64,000 bases of DNA from Brevibacterium permense (GTDB taxonomy: Bacteria > Actinomycetota > Actinomycetes > Actinomycetales > Brevibacteriaceae): NCBI RefSeq assembly GCF_025506275.1, contig NZ_QYCP01000076.1, forward strand, positions 1 through 64,000, given 5' to 3'. Position numbers and translations under genes: made by a program. The notes beneath the pieces were generated by a model, which was given only the letters and a program-made list of their open reading frames with translations, was not told the DNA's origin and searched no databases. Below, piece after piece: positions 8,683 through 16,399 of this stretch. The number at the start of each line of letters is the position of its first letter. The first letter of the stretch is position 1.

Positions 8683-8966
8683 GCCGCCACCTCCTCAGAG
8701 GTGAAGCGGACAATTCCGCCTCTCAGGGGCAGAGCACCCTCCGCGATGAGCTGAGCGGCCATCTGCCTCACTCGGTCGTCGTCGCGGCGCTGACCGCCGC
8801 CGAGACGGTACACGACGGCGCTGTCAGCGATCCTGGTCAACATGAGGCCTGTGGTGGTATCGACTTCACCGAGGCGGTCGACAGGAGCCTCCGAGCTGTA
8901 GATCACGCTCAGGTGTGGCTCTATGGCCTCGGCGAGAGTGAGATAGGTAGGGTGATACGTGGTCAT
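8679..8966 (-). CDS. Hypothetical protein of integrated element
   Basis: 95 residues, MTTYHPTYLTLAEAIEP..., no family recognised. It is co-oriented with and overlaps the integrase by 4 bp and follows the HTH gene by 72 bp, so it belongs to the leftward (maintenance) transcript. The C-terminal half contains a DDDRVRQMAAQLIAEGALPL stretch that could be a short winged or helical fold. A role in regulation or recombination is possible but only from context. Confidence 0.6.
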   Translation of the reverse strand: MTTYHPTYLTLAEAIEPHLSVIYSSEAPVDRLGEVDTTTGLMLTRIADSAVVYRLGGGQRRDDDRVRQMAAQLIAEGALPLRGGIVRFTSEEVAA

Positions 8967-9038
8967 GTTTTCTCCGTTCTGAATTCTGACCAGCGGCCTC
9001 GGTGACGTTCTTGGCGGGATGCTCCGGGGCCGTTCTAA

Positions 9039-9644
9039 TTACTTACTGGTGGACTTGGGGCCTCTCGTGGCCTCGGGGAACTCGTCAGGCAGTTCGCGCC
9101 GTGCTCTGCGCAACCACTGGTCGACCGTCGAGACCTTGCGATCAAATTTCTCGGCGATGCTGTTCCGGGTGTGCTCCTCACGAATGAGCTGGGCGAGTTC
9201 CTGGGCGCTCGGCCTATGACCTCGGGCCACGTCATTGCGGTTATCTAGGGTGACACGCCCGCCCTTTGTGGCGGCGACGACCTCGGCAGTCATCGCCGTG
9301 AGGAGGCTCGCGGGTACGCGGTAGACGCTCGGGTCCACGACACCCTCATCCGGGATCACCTCGACCGTGCGCAACGACCGATCCCCAGCCTCACCCTGAA
9401 GAGTTACCCGATAGGTGACTCCGCGCTCAGGGTCGTACACCTGAGCGCCGGGGAGTGTCTTAGGCGGCGCGAGCGCGTCGAGCAGTTCGCGCACCTGACC
9501 GACGGTCATTTGCACCTGCTCATCGTCGTCTCGGCCACCCAACTCACTGCGCAGGGCATCGAGATACTTGCCGGGCGGAGCCTGAGGCCGCGACTCAACG
9601 CGATGCCAAGTCATGGCCTTTAAACTGTCTCGTTTTGCAATCAT
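9039..9644 (-). CDS. Helix-turn-helix protein, candidate element repressor
   Basis: 201 residues. Residues about 150-190 (SAQELAQLIREEHTRNSIAE and the following WLRRARRELP) read as a helix-turn-helix; the N-terminal 140 residues are unrecognised. It is divergently placed against the excisionase/replication genes with repeated AAACTGTCT motifs between and over its start, the position of Stl-type or cI-type master repressors in satellites and phages. Start ATG 9644 has only a weak GGA upstream; ATG 9614 is an alternative. The repressor role is inferred from position. Confidence 0.6.
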   Translation of the reverse strand: MIAKRDSLKAMTWHRVESRPQAPPGKYLDALRSELGGRDDDEQVQMTVGQVRELLDALAPPKTLPGAQVYDPERGVTYRVTLQGEAGDRSLRTVEVIPDEGVVDPSVYRVPASLLTAMTAEVVAATKGGRVTLDNRNDVARGHRPSAQELAQLIREEHTRNSIAEKFDRKVSTVDQWLRRARRELPDEFPEATRGPKSTSK

Positions 9645-9674
9645 GCATCCAGTTTACGCGCCTCAAAACTGTCT
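9622..9674. promoter_or_regulatory. Divergent control region with AAACTGTCT repeats
   Basis: AAACTGTCT occurs at 9622-9630 and 9666-9674, 44 bases apart (about four helical turns), with related AGTTTAC and GTAAA sequences nearby. One copy lies within the first codons of the leftward HTH gene, the other between the divergent genes. These are good candidates for operators of the element switch, but no binding is shown. Confidence 0.4.
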
Positions 9675-9736
9675 GTAAAGTCAAGGACGCAGACCAACCG
9701 AAACCGAGTCAAACACCACAACTTAGGGAGATGACA

Positions 9737-9931
9737 GTGACCGCAATTTCCGAAGCCCCCACGATTGAGCGGGTGCTCAAGGTGTCCGAGGTGGCCGAAC
9801 ATCTCGGCTGTACGCCAACGACCATTTACCCACTCATCGCTGAAGGCACGCTCCGCGCTATTCGAGTCGGGCGACTCCTCCGAGTGCCCGAGTCCGCCCT
9901 CGCCGAGTTCATCGCCGGGGCCGCGCGATGA
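9737..9931 (+). CDS. Excisionase-family DNA-binding protein
   Basis: About 64 residues with the MerR-like winged helix typical of excisionase-family proteins: LKVSEVAEHLGCTPTTIYPL then GTLRAIRVGRLLRVPESALA. The longest frame opens at 9635, but its first part overlaps the HTH gene. An AGGGAG ribosome binding site at 9725-9730 touches ATG 9731 and is 6 bases from GTG 9737, so GTG 9737 is preferred. It is the first rightward gene of the element and is expected to act as recombination directionality factor with the integrase, and possibly as a regulator. Confidence 0.8.
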   Translation: MTAISEAPTIERVLKVSEVAEHLGCTPTTIYPLIAEGTLRAIRVGRLLRVPESALAEFIAGAAR

Positions 9932-10197
9932 TGAGTCAGGAAGAGCACCGCCGACAGCTACGTCGGGCGGACATGCTCGCCGCCGTGGAGGCTCGACAAC
10001 AGGAGCGGCGGCGGCAGGCTGAAGCTCGACGGCGGGAAGTCGAGGAACAAGCACGGCAGGCCGAGGAGGCCAGGCGAGCTGTCGAGGCCCGTATGCAGGC
10101 CGCGCCGTCGCGCTCGCCCGAGGAGGTCGTTGCCGCGTTCGGTGACTGGGATCGCCGCAGACAGAGGGGCGGGCGACTTGCATCGCAACGATTCTGA
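9928..10197 (+). CDS. Small charged coiled-coil protein
   Basis: 89 residues, almost wholly Arg/Glu/Ala/Gln-rich from residue 5 to 60, predicted as one long coiled coil, followed by SPEEVVAAFGDWDRRR. No family recognised. The start codon overlaps the excisionase stop, so it is translationally coupled, and it precedes the replication gene. Possible roles are a DNA-binding accessory or a partner of the replication protein; neither can be shown from sequence. Confidence 0.55.
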   Translation: MMSQEEHRRQLRRADMLAAVEARQQERRRQAEARRREVEEQARQAEEARRAVEARMQAAPSRSPEEVVAAFGDWDRRRQRGGRLASQRF

Positions 10198-10290
10198 GAC
10201 AGCGCAGACACACAAGCATTTGCCGCTGAGCGTAAGGGCCGGGCAGTCCGACGAGGGCCGCTCGGCCCTCTCACTTCCGGAAAGGACGAC

Positions 10291-12774
10291 ATGAGAGCGA
10301 CACGAATACGAGAAAGGCCTCCCGTCATCACTCGGGAGGCCTCACCCGCTGACGCGGTGTTCATGACCAGCTCCCCCGCGCCATCTCTGAACTTGAGTGA
10401 GAGTGAAAGCGCGGCCCAGGCAGAACCGCTCAAAAACGGAGGAGCACGTACCACGCTACCTCTCGCTGACGTCTCCGCAAGTTTCGACCTCGACGACCTG
10501 GTCGCCGAGCTTGATGATGGCCTGGCTTCATCGGCGGCACTCAACGCGGCGACAGCGGCAGAGGCGGGCGTGCCCGTGGTGGCGCTGGTGCCTGAGGGCA
10601 AGCAACCCACTCACGCTCAGGGCCTGGGATCGAGGTCCCAGCCGTTCAGCCGCGCCGAACAGGTGCTCGACCATGAGATAGAGGTCCAGCGGACGATGGG
10701 GCAACGACCGAACTGGGGCCTCCTCTGCGGTCGTGGCCTGGCAGTGCTCGACCTCGACGGCCCTGAGGGCCGAGCGTGGCTCGATGAGCTGGCCGCAAGG
10801 CATGCTGAGGTCTCAGTCTGGGCACGCTCGACCCTCAGGGTAACGACCGGACGCACCGACGGAGGCGTGCACCTCTATGCTGCCGTGCCCGAGGGCGTGG
10901 ACCTGCTCACGGCTTCTGGTGCGGTGGCCCCGCATGTCGATGTGCGAGGCGCTGGCTTCTACGTCGTCGGTCCGGGGTGCCGTCATGCCTCGGGAGCGTT
11001 CTACCGCATCACCACCGACCTCGGCTATCACCTCGCCGCCGCTAAGAAGGACACGGGCGCTGTGCGTGACCTGTTCCCCATCGTCGACGACGACGAGGGA
11101 GTGACGATGCTGAGCGCGCTCACGGTGCCCGAGGTGCTTCTCGACCTCATGCGCCGCCCTGAGGACATACGTCAGGGGCAGAGAGATCGGCGACACGACT
11201 CGGGTGCGTCGGCAACTGTTGACCTCAGCTTGCCTGAGGCCCGCACGACCGTTCCGAGCGCCTACGTCGAGAAGGCCGTCGAGGGTGTACTCGCTGACCT
11301 GCGCGACCTGGGCAACCTCGGCGAAGGTCAACGCAATGAGCGCGGCCACGGCTGGGACATGGGCGCATTCGTGGCGGCGGTGCGCCTGGTCGAGCTGAGC
11401 AATGCCGACCCCGAAGGGCACCCACTCGACGACGTGCGCAAGCAGTTTCTCGCGGCCTGTCCTCAGAGTCGACAGTTCGGCTCCAGACAAGCTGAGCACA
11501 AGTGGGCGAGCGCCTTCCAGCACGTCGGCGACCGTCCCGCCGACATCAAGAGAGTGGGAACCGAAGGGGTCGAAATCGTGACGACCACGGCTGAGCCCTC
11601 CGTCGAGGTGGAAATCGTGCCCGAGACGGTCGACGTGGCCGAAGGCGATCCTGTGGATATCTCTGTGGATGAGCTGGCGAGGTGGCGTCCTGTCGACCTC
11701 GACACCATCATCACGGGTCTGGAGTCCGGGACGATCACCCGCGAGCGCCCGACGCTCGGGCGGCTGAGCATGGCGCGCGAGGACGGTACCGCACTGTTCT
11801 ACAAGGGCCGAATCAATGGCCTCGCCGGAGATAGTGGCTCAGGCAAGTCGTGGACCGCGCTCACGGTCGTCGCGCAAGAGCTGGCCGCTGAGCATCACGT
11901 CATGTATCTCGACTTGGAGGACTCCGCCGTGGGCATCGTGGGCCGCCTGTTGGAGGCAGGAGTGCCGGGCGCCTCGATCCGCTCGCACCTCGATTACATC
12001 TCTCCCTCAGGCAGGCTCACACCCGCGTGGGAGGAGTTCTCGGCCCGGCTTACAGAGGTTGCCCCGTCGCTGGTCGTCATCGACTCCGTGGGTGAGTCCC
12101 TGTCCGACCACGGCGGCGACCCGAACGCCGACAAGGATGCGACTCGGTGGTTTGCCGAGGTGCCCAAGCGCATCGCCGAGCACCCCACCGGCCCGTGTGT
12201 GCTCATCCTTGATCACATCACGAAGGCGGCGGCCATCGGCGGCACGGGCGACGGGTACGCGGCGGGAAGCTACCGGAAGAAGGCGGCGATCACGGGCGTC
12301 CAGGTCATTCAGAAGGTGAAGAAACCGTTCGCCCGTGGCATCAGCGGCGAGGCGCGTCTCAAGGTAGTCAAGGACAGATTGGGCAACTGGGTCGCGGGGT
12401 CCGAGGTGGCCGCGCTCATGGTGTCGGCCACTGGAGCGGCTGAGGGCGTGACCGTCGGACTCGACCTAGTCGAGGTGACCGAGGGCGGGGCCGATAGCAA
12501 CGCTGGAGGGCAGACCGGAGGTTTCCGCCCGACACGGGTGATGGAGGCTGTAGCCCGCTACCTAGCGAGCGCGCACGGCGAGGACGAGCGCACCGGGCGA
12601 GAGGTGCGCAAGAACGTTCGCGGGGCCAATGAGACGGTGGGCACGGCACTGGCCGCCTTGGTCGACGAGGGCTATGTGGAGAAGGCCTCCGGGCCTCGAC
12701 GGCGAGAGACTTTCACGTTGGTTCGACCGTTCGCCGTCAGCACCGACGAAGGTCCGGAAAAGGGGGTCGACTGA
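10291..12774 (+). CDS. Bifunctional primase-polymerase / RecA-like ATPase replication protein
   Basis: 827 residues, likely the element's replication initiator. Residues about 85-260 form a prim-pol domain (bifunctional DNA primase/polymerase N-terminal type) with the metal-binding pair in AVLDLDG (Asp154, Asp156) and the later GGVHLY segment. Residues about 495-720 are a RecA/DnaB-like ATPase with Walker A GDSGSGKS (about 513-520) and Walker B SLVVIDS; the C-terminus resembles a winged helix. Start ATG 10291 has a GGAAAGGA binding site. Its first codons are rich in rare AGA, CGA, ATA and AGG and lead into a perfect hairpin (10315-10342). An iteron array begins directly after the stop. Confidence 0.9.
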   Translation: MRATRIRERPPVITREASPADAVFMTSSPAPSLNLSESESAAQAEPLKNGGARTTLPLADVSASFDLDDLVAELDDGLASSAALNAATAAEAGVPVVALVPEGKQPTHAQGLGSRSQPFSRAEQVLDHEIEVQRTMGQRPNWGLLCGRGLAVLDLDGPEGRAWLDELAARHAEVSVWARSTLRVTTGRTDGGVHLYAAVPEGVDLLTASGAVAPHVDVRGAGFYVVGPGCRHASGAFYRITTDLGYHLAAAKKDTGAVRDLFPIVDDDEGVTMLSALTVPEVLLDLMRRPEDIRQGQRDRRHDSGASATVDLSLPEARTTVPSAYVEKAVEGVLADLRDLGNLGEGQRNERGHGWDMGAFVAAVRLVELSNADPEGHPLDDVRKQFLAACPQSRQFGSRQAEHKWASAFQHVGDRPADIKRVGTEGVEIVTTTAEPSVEVEIVPETVDVAEGDPVDISVDELARWRPVDLDTIITGLESGTITRERPTLGRLSMAREDGTALFYKGRINGLAGDSGSGKSWTALTVVAQELAAEHHVMYLDLEDSAVGIVGRLLEAGVPGASIRSHLDYISPSGRLTPAWEEFSARLTEVAPSLVVIDSVGESLSDHGGDPNADKDATRWFAEVPKRIAEHPTGPCVLILDHITKAAAIGGTGDGYAAGSYRKKAAITGVQVIQKVKKPFARGISGEARLKVVKDRLGNWVAGSEVAALMVSATGAAEGVTVGLDLVEVTEGGADSNAGGQTGGFRPTRVMEAVARYLASAHGEDERTGREVRKNVRGANETVGTALAALVDEGYVEKASGPRRRETFTLVRPFAVSTDEGPEKGVD
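10315..10342 (+). promoter_or_regulatory. Perfect hairpin in the first codons of the replication gene
   Basis: AGGCCTCCCG (10315-10324) pairs perfectly with 10333-10342 around an 8-base loop. It starts 24 bases after the ATG. Terminator-like strength without a T tract suggests attenuation or translational control rather than full termination. Confidence 0.45.
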
Positions 12775-12808
12775 TGAGAAGTTCGACTGGTCCGGGGACC
12801 GGCCCGCG

Positions 12809-13047
12809 AGTGGTCCTCAGTGGTCCCCACCTAGGGGTGGGGACCACTCGGGACCACTCGAATTGGTGGGGCTGTGAGTGGTCCCGGACCACTCAGGACC
12901 ACTCAGGACCACTGAAAATCGAGAAGCGCGATCCGCGAGTTCTAGGGGAAGTCGGGCGTTTGAGTGGTCCCGGACCACTCAAAGTGGATAGGGGCGTTTC
13001 AGTGGTCCTGACAAGTCAGGACCACTCACGTATTACCGGAACCACTC
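12809..13047. repeat. Iteron array, candidate replication origin of the element
   Basis: Between the replication gene and the next ORF (397 bases without a convincing gene), the 8-mer AGTGGTCC or its complement occurs 12 times: forward at 12809, 12819, 12877, 12963, 13001; reverse at 12841, 12851, 12886, 12896, 12906, 12972, 13019; a variant is at 13038. Several are exactly 10 bp apart. Copies form palindromes: 12876-12894 and 12962-12980 (9-bp arms, one central C), 12819-12848 (13-bp arms) and 13001-13026 (12-bp arms). Satellite (SaPI) origins lie just after rep and consist of such iterons. The origin role is inferred. Confidence 0.75.
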
Positions 13048-13171
13048 AAATCGAGATTCCGAAGACAAGAAACCTTGCTCGATGGGCGAGGCACTCCGCC
13101 CCAGATCAGAACACCACTGCACTGCTACCGTCCTCGCGCGTGCGCGAGTCCAAGATTCCGAGGAGATCGCA

Positions 13172-13600
13172 ATGACCAACCACGACCTCAACCACACCCC
13201 TCTGAGTGGGAACGAGGACCGACCCATCACCCCCATGGAGAACCTGACAGAGGCGGCCACGACCGCGAGAGATGCCCTCAGGCCCCTGCCTGATCTCGCG
13301 AGCCTTACCGCCGGGATCGAGTTCTCACGGTTCGTCGCGTCCATCGCTGAGGCCCTTATCGAGGACCTGAGGGCGAACAGGCTCGGCATTGACGGATGGG
13401 TGCACCTGGACGATTTCGGCGACTGGTGCGTCCTCGTCGCTCCGGGCGTGTACGTACTGCCCGACGAGGTCATCGCCGTCGAGATGGAGGATGCCCTTGA
13501 GCGCTACGTCGAGCGCTATGCCCTCGGGCGTGGGTGGATCGCGCTGGACTCGGACGGCCTCGGTCTCCGCCTCACCCCCGCGATGAGGAGGACACCATGA
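13172..13600 (+). CDS. Hypothetical element protein
   Basis: 142 residues, MTNHDLNHTPLSGNEDRP..., no family recognised. Mostly acidic with an alternating pattern in its second half (GWVHLDDFGDWCVLVAPGVY). ATG 13172 has a clear AGGAG binding site at spacing 7; the longer frame from 13082 has none and would run into the iteron region. It is the first gene after the candidate origin and overlaps the next gene by 4 bp (ATGA), beginning a coupled series that runs to the terminase. Confidence 0.65.
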   Translation: MTNHDLNHTPLSGNEDRPITPMENLTEAATTARDALRPLPDLASLTAGIEFSRFVASIAEALIEDLRANRLGIDGWVHLDDFGDWCVLVAPGVYVLPDEVIAVEMEDALERYVERYALGRGWIALDSDGLGLRLTPAMRRTP

Positions 13601-13971
13601 CCACTCCCCCGCATGAGATGGCGGCGACAGTCCTAGTCAACCTCGTCCGCCTGGCAACCGAGTTCGCCTCGACAGTGGCCCGGCCTACTCCACACACCTG
13701 CGGTCGCGTGCACCGGTCACATAGGGCGCTCGCACGGTGCCAGTGGCCGCGCGCCGAATGGGTGATGGGCGACGGACCCCACGCCGTCCTGAGCCACTGC
13801 GGACGTGGCCTCACGGTTGCCCTGTACGCGACCGAGGCGGACGCGGGGAAGGCGAGGGCATGGCTGGATTCTTCCCGCTGTGGTCACACCTGCAACGGCC
13901 CCGCGTGGCATGAGCTGGTGAGCCTGTCTGCTCGACCTGCCGAAACGAAGGCGAGGAGGTACGCGGCATGA
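13597..13971 (+). CDS. Hypothetical Cys/His-rich element protein
   Basis: 124 residues. The central and C-terminal part is rich in Cys and His (HTCGRVHRSH, SHCGRGL, SRCGHTCNGPAWH), which suggests a structural zinc site, but no family is recognised. ATG 13597 follows an AGGAGG binding site and overlaps the previous stop (ATGA); the longer frame from 13534 would run back into the previous gene. It overlaps the next gene by 4 bp, so the small ORFs form a tight translational chain. Confidence 0.65.
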   Translation: MTTPPHEMAATVLVNLVRLATEFASTVARPTPHTCGRVHRSHRALARCQWPRAEWVMGDGPHAVLSHCGRGLTVALYATEADAGKARAWLDSSRCGHTCNGPAWHELVSLSARPAETKARRYAA

Positions 13972-14429
13972 GCGCCGAGCATGGCACGTATGCCCCACTT
14001 CCCGAGTGGAGAAGTGGGTCCGACAACTCGCCTACGCCCTCACCTGGAGCGATGCCCCATTCGAACCGGTACTTCTCACAGGATCGCTCACAGGTTTGCA
14101 GGGAGGAGGGCGAAACGGCCCCGTCGACCCACGTCCCGAAGCGCTCGAAGCTGTTCGACCTCGTCGAGACGGCGAAGGACACGCCCTGCCCGATCTGCCG
14201 GTCGAAGCGCGGTAGCTGGTGCCGAGGAAACCTCGGCTACCCCGCTCGCATTTTCAACGACTGCCACCTGCACGTGATGAGGCTTGAGGCGGCGATCCTG
14301 GCCGATGACAGCCGGAGGTCGGGGCAGTCGACCGTCGCGGCGGTGGTGGCCTCGGCAAGCGCCCCACTCGGCGCACAGGGCGCGCAGGACCGAACCGACG
14401 CGAGGCTCGGAGGCGAGGACCATGCCTAG
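13968..14429 (+). CDS. Small zinc-binding-type phage/satellite protein
   Basis: 153 residues. Residues about 68-100 contain CPICRSKRGSWC, then GYPARIFNDCHLHVMR, a Cys2-Cys/His arrangement common in short proteins of actinobacteriophages that lie among WhiB-like genes. The remaining sequence is low complexity (Ala/Gly/Asp). The start overlaps the previous gene by 4 bp and the end overlaps the WhiB-like gene by 8 bp. Function unknown; nucleic-acid binding is a guess from the zinc motif. Confidence 0.65.
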   Translation: MSAEHGTYAPLPEWRSGSDNSPTPSPGAMPHSNRYFSQDRSQVCREEGETAPSTHVPKRSKLFDLVETAKDTPCPICRSKRGSWCRGNLGYPARIFNDCHLHVMRLEAAILADDSRRSGQSTVAAVVASASAPLGAQGAQDRTDARLGGEDHA

Positions 14430-14712
14430 ACCAAGAATCGGCCCCACGGTGGCATTCTCGCCGCTGTACGACGCGATGGCCGAGGAGCGTCCCGCCTGCG
14501 AGGGGGACGAGCGGTTCATCTCAGACCGCACACGGCGCGATGGCGGTCTCCGCGACCACGTCGAGATGAGGCAGACCTGCCGATCCTGCCCACTGCTGGA
14601 GTTGTGCCGGGAGTTCGCCACCACGGCGAGACCAGAAGCGGGATTCTGGGCGGGCAAATGGCGCGGCGGGGAGCCTCGACCGCTGAGCCGCAATGGCGGG
14701 GATCCGCTGTGA
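14422..14712 (+). CDS. WhiB-like iron-sulfur regulator (phage type)
   Basis: 96 residues. Four cysteines: one in PACEGD and three in TCRSCPLLELC, followed by GFWAGKW, a variant of the Wbl turn motif G(I/V)W(G/A)G. Wbl proteins bind a [4Fe-4S] cluster and partner with the primary sigma factor. Phage-borne copies (such as that of mycobacteriophage TM4) interfere with host WhiB proteins and can cause superinfection exclusion. Start ATG 14422 has a GGAGGCGAGG binding site; the longer frame from 14284 is out of keeping with the previous gene. Role in this element (host takeover or exclusion) is inferred. Confidence 0.85.
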   Translation: MPRPRIGPTVAFSPLYDAMAEERPACEGDERFISDRTRRDGGLRDHVEMRQTCRSCPLLELCREFATTARPEAGFWAGKWRGGEPRPLSRNGGDPL

Positions 14713-14798
14713 TCCACCCCCACGCCGACACCATCAACAATTTGCCACGGCTGACGAGGCTGTGGCGACGACTCACCACCACGACGAAAGGCCCCACC

Positions 14799-15758
14799 AT
14801 GATCCAGACCAACCCCTACGCTGAGAACTTCACCCCCATCGTCGAGCTGGCCGACGGCTGGCTCGCCTGCCGCGTCTGCGGTGTGGCGACCGCGCCCACT
14901 GTCCAGCACGGGCAGGACACCATCACTTCGTGGGGCAGGGAGTACCGGGGCAATTCCCCGACCCTGCAACGGCAAGCCGCGCAGGAGTTCGAGACCACCA
15001 TGACCAGGTGCACCACCTGCGAGGAGCGCCGGGAGCAGGCCGTGGCGGTCAACATCGAGCACCCGACAGGGAGAGGGCAGTACCTCGCCGACGCAATAGC
15101 GAACACCGCCGTCGAGCGTGCCCTCGCCGTTGCCGCCGTGGCCGAGACCGACCTCAAGCTGACCTCGGCGCGACGAGTCCGCCTCGCCATCCGTCATCTC
15201 ACGCCCGAGGCCCTGGGCCTGGTGTGGGAGAGCAGATTCGCCCCCGTCGCCGAGGCCGAGGCCAAGGAAGACAGCGGCGCGGCTCTGCCGTGGGCGCACG
15301 TGCCCGAGGAGCGGAGGGCGGAGGCCCGTCGTGCAGTGGCCTCCTACTTGCGCGCCCTGACCGAGCGGCCCCAGCCGATCACCGCGCCGACGGGCGGCGG
15401 GTGTTACCTCTGCGGGGTCGCCTCGGTCGAGGCCCTGCCCTCGCGGGCATCGAGAGTCTGGGCCGAGGCTCGGGTGTCGCCGTCCTCGCTCGGCGGCACC
15501 TCGACCGCCCACCTGAGCGTGTCGGTGTGCCGGACGTGCGCCGATGCCGCTGAGGCGTACGGGGCCTATGGGCAGTCGATGATGGCGCGTCTCGTGCTGG
15601 AGGCGGCAGGCATCTCGCGCAAGCTCGGCATCGAGAACGTGCGCCTCGATCCTCCAGCCTGGGGCGTGCTCGACATCGAGCCGAACCCGACCCCCTGGGC
15701 ACATATCGACCTCGCTGACCTGCGGGAGAAGTTCGAGAGCGGCAGGATCGGGCGATGA
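14799..15758 (+). CDS. Hypothetical element protein with two CxxC pairs
   Basis: 319 residues, no family recognised. CRVCG near residue 23 and CTTCEERREQ near 70, and CYLCG near 207 with CRTC near 247, suggest two zinc ribbons separated by a helical, Ala/Glu/Arg-rich middle (about 85-190). ATG 14799 follows GAAAGG at good spacing; GTG 14709, overlapping the WhiB-like stop, is an alternative. It overlaps the small terminase by 4 bp. By position it could take part in DNA packaging or late regulation, but nothing in the sequence proves this. Confidence 0.65.
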   Translation: MIQTNPYAENFTPIVELADGWLACRVCGVATAPTVQHGQDTITSWGREYRGNSPTLQRQAAQEFETTMTRCTTCEERREQAVAVNIEHPTGRGQYLADAIANTAVERALAVAAVAETDLKLTSARRVRLAIRHLTPEALGLVWESRFAPVAEAEAKEDSGAALPWAHVPEERRAEARRAVASYLRALTERPQPITAPTGGGCYLCGVASVEALPSRASRVWAEARVSPSSLGGTSTAHLSVSVCRTCADAAEAYGAYGQSMMARLVLEAAGISRKLGIENVRLDPPAWGVLDIEPNPTPWAHIDLADLREKFESGRIGR

Positions 15759-16399
15759 GCAGGAAAACGAACAAGGGTCTGACCGCCGCTGAGGTCGCCA
15801 AGCTCCCGCCCGAGCAGTGGCCCGGCTGGTACCGCCCGGCGAAAGGTGCAGGCAATGGCTCACCGAAACACCCGGACTTCTCTGAGAACAACGTCGTGAG
15901 TCTTCAGAGAGGGCACAGGTCCCCGAGGGTCTACTCGGCTGTGTCCGCCGCCCTCGTGGCGGGCATCGTCGACGACAGGCCCGACCTGAAGAAATACCCC
16001 GAGGCCCTGGCGGCATGGGCGGATGCCGAGGCGAGGGCCGCGCTCCTGCGTCGTCACCTCGACGAGGTGGGCATCATCGACGAGGACGGCCTACCGCGCA
16101 CGTCGCAGGTGCATATGCTCAAGTGGTTCGAGAACAGTGCCACAGCCGCCCGAGACCGCCTCGGGCTGGACCCCCGCTCTGAGGCCGAGCTGTCCTTGCT
16201 CAGGGCGAAGGCACTGCGCGAGGGCACTGGCGTGGGCGGCGGCGGTGCCGAACTCGACGCGCTGGTCGAGCAGGGTCGAGCGGTGCTCGACGCTGGCCCC
16301 GACCCCGTGATCGCGGCACTTGACCGTGTGCGGGCCGAGGGTGAGGCAGTCGCCACGACATCCACCACCACACCTGAGCAAGAGGAGGATGGCCGATGA
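15755..16399 (+). CDS. terS: Phage terminase small subunit
   Basis: 214 residues. The central region (HMLKWFENSATAARDRLGLD followed by PRSEAELSLLRA) matches terminase small subunits of actinobacteriophages, which recognise the packaging site and hand DNA to the large subunit. The N-terminal third is basic and could hold the DNA-binding part. It overlaps both neighbours by 4 bp (ATGA type) and directly precedes the large subunit. In satellites a private small subunit redirects packaging of helper capsids to satellite DNA, which is its likely role here. Confidence 0.8.
   Translation: MSRKTNKGLTAAEVAKLPPEQWPGWYRPAKGAGNGSPKHPDFSENNVVSLQRGHRSPRVYSAVSAALVAGIVDDRPDLKKYPEALAAWADAEARAALLRRHLDEVGIIDEDGLPRTSQVHMLKWFENSATAARDRLGLDPRSEAELSLLRAKALREGTGVGGGGAELDALVEQGRAVLDAGPDPVIAALDRVRAEGEAVATTSTTTPEQEEDGR

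Noticed and set aside
12774..13175. 133-codon open frame starting with TGATG coupling to the replication gene
   Set aside because: It runs through the iteron array, so its sequence is dictated by the repeats (DHSGPL-like). No family or usual composition is seen, and the region is better explained as an origin.
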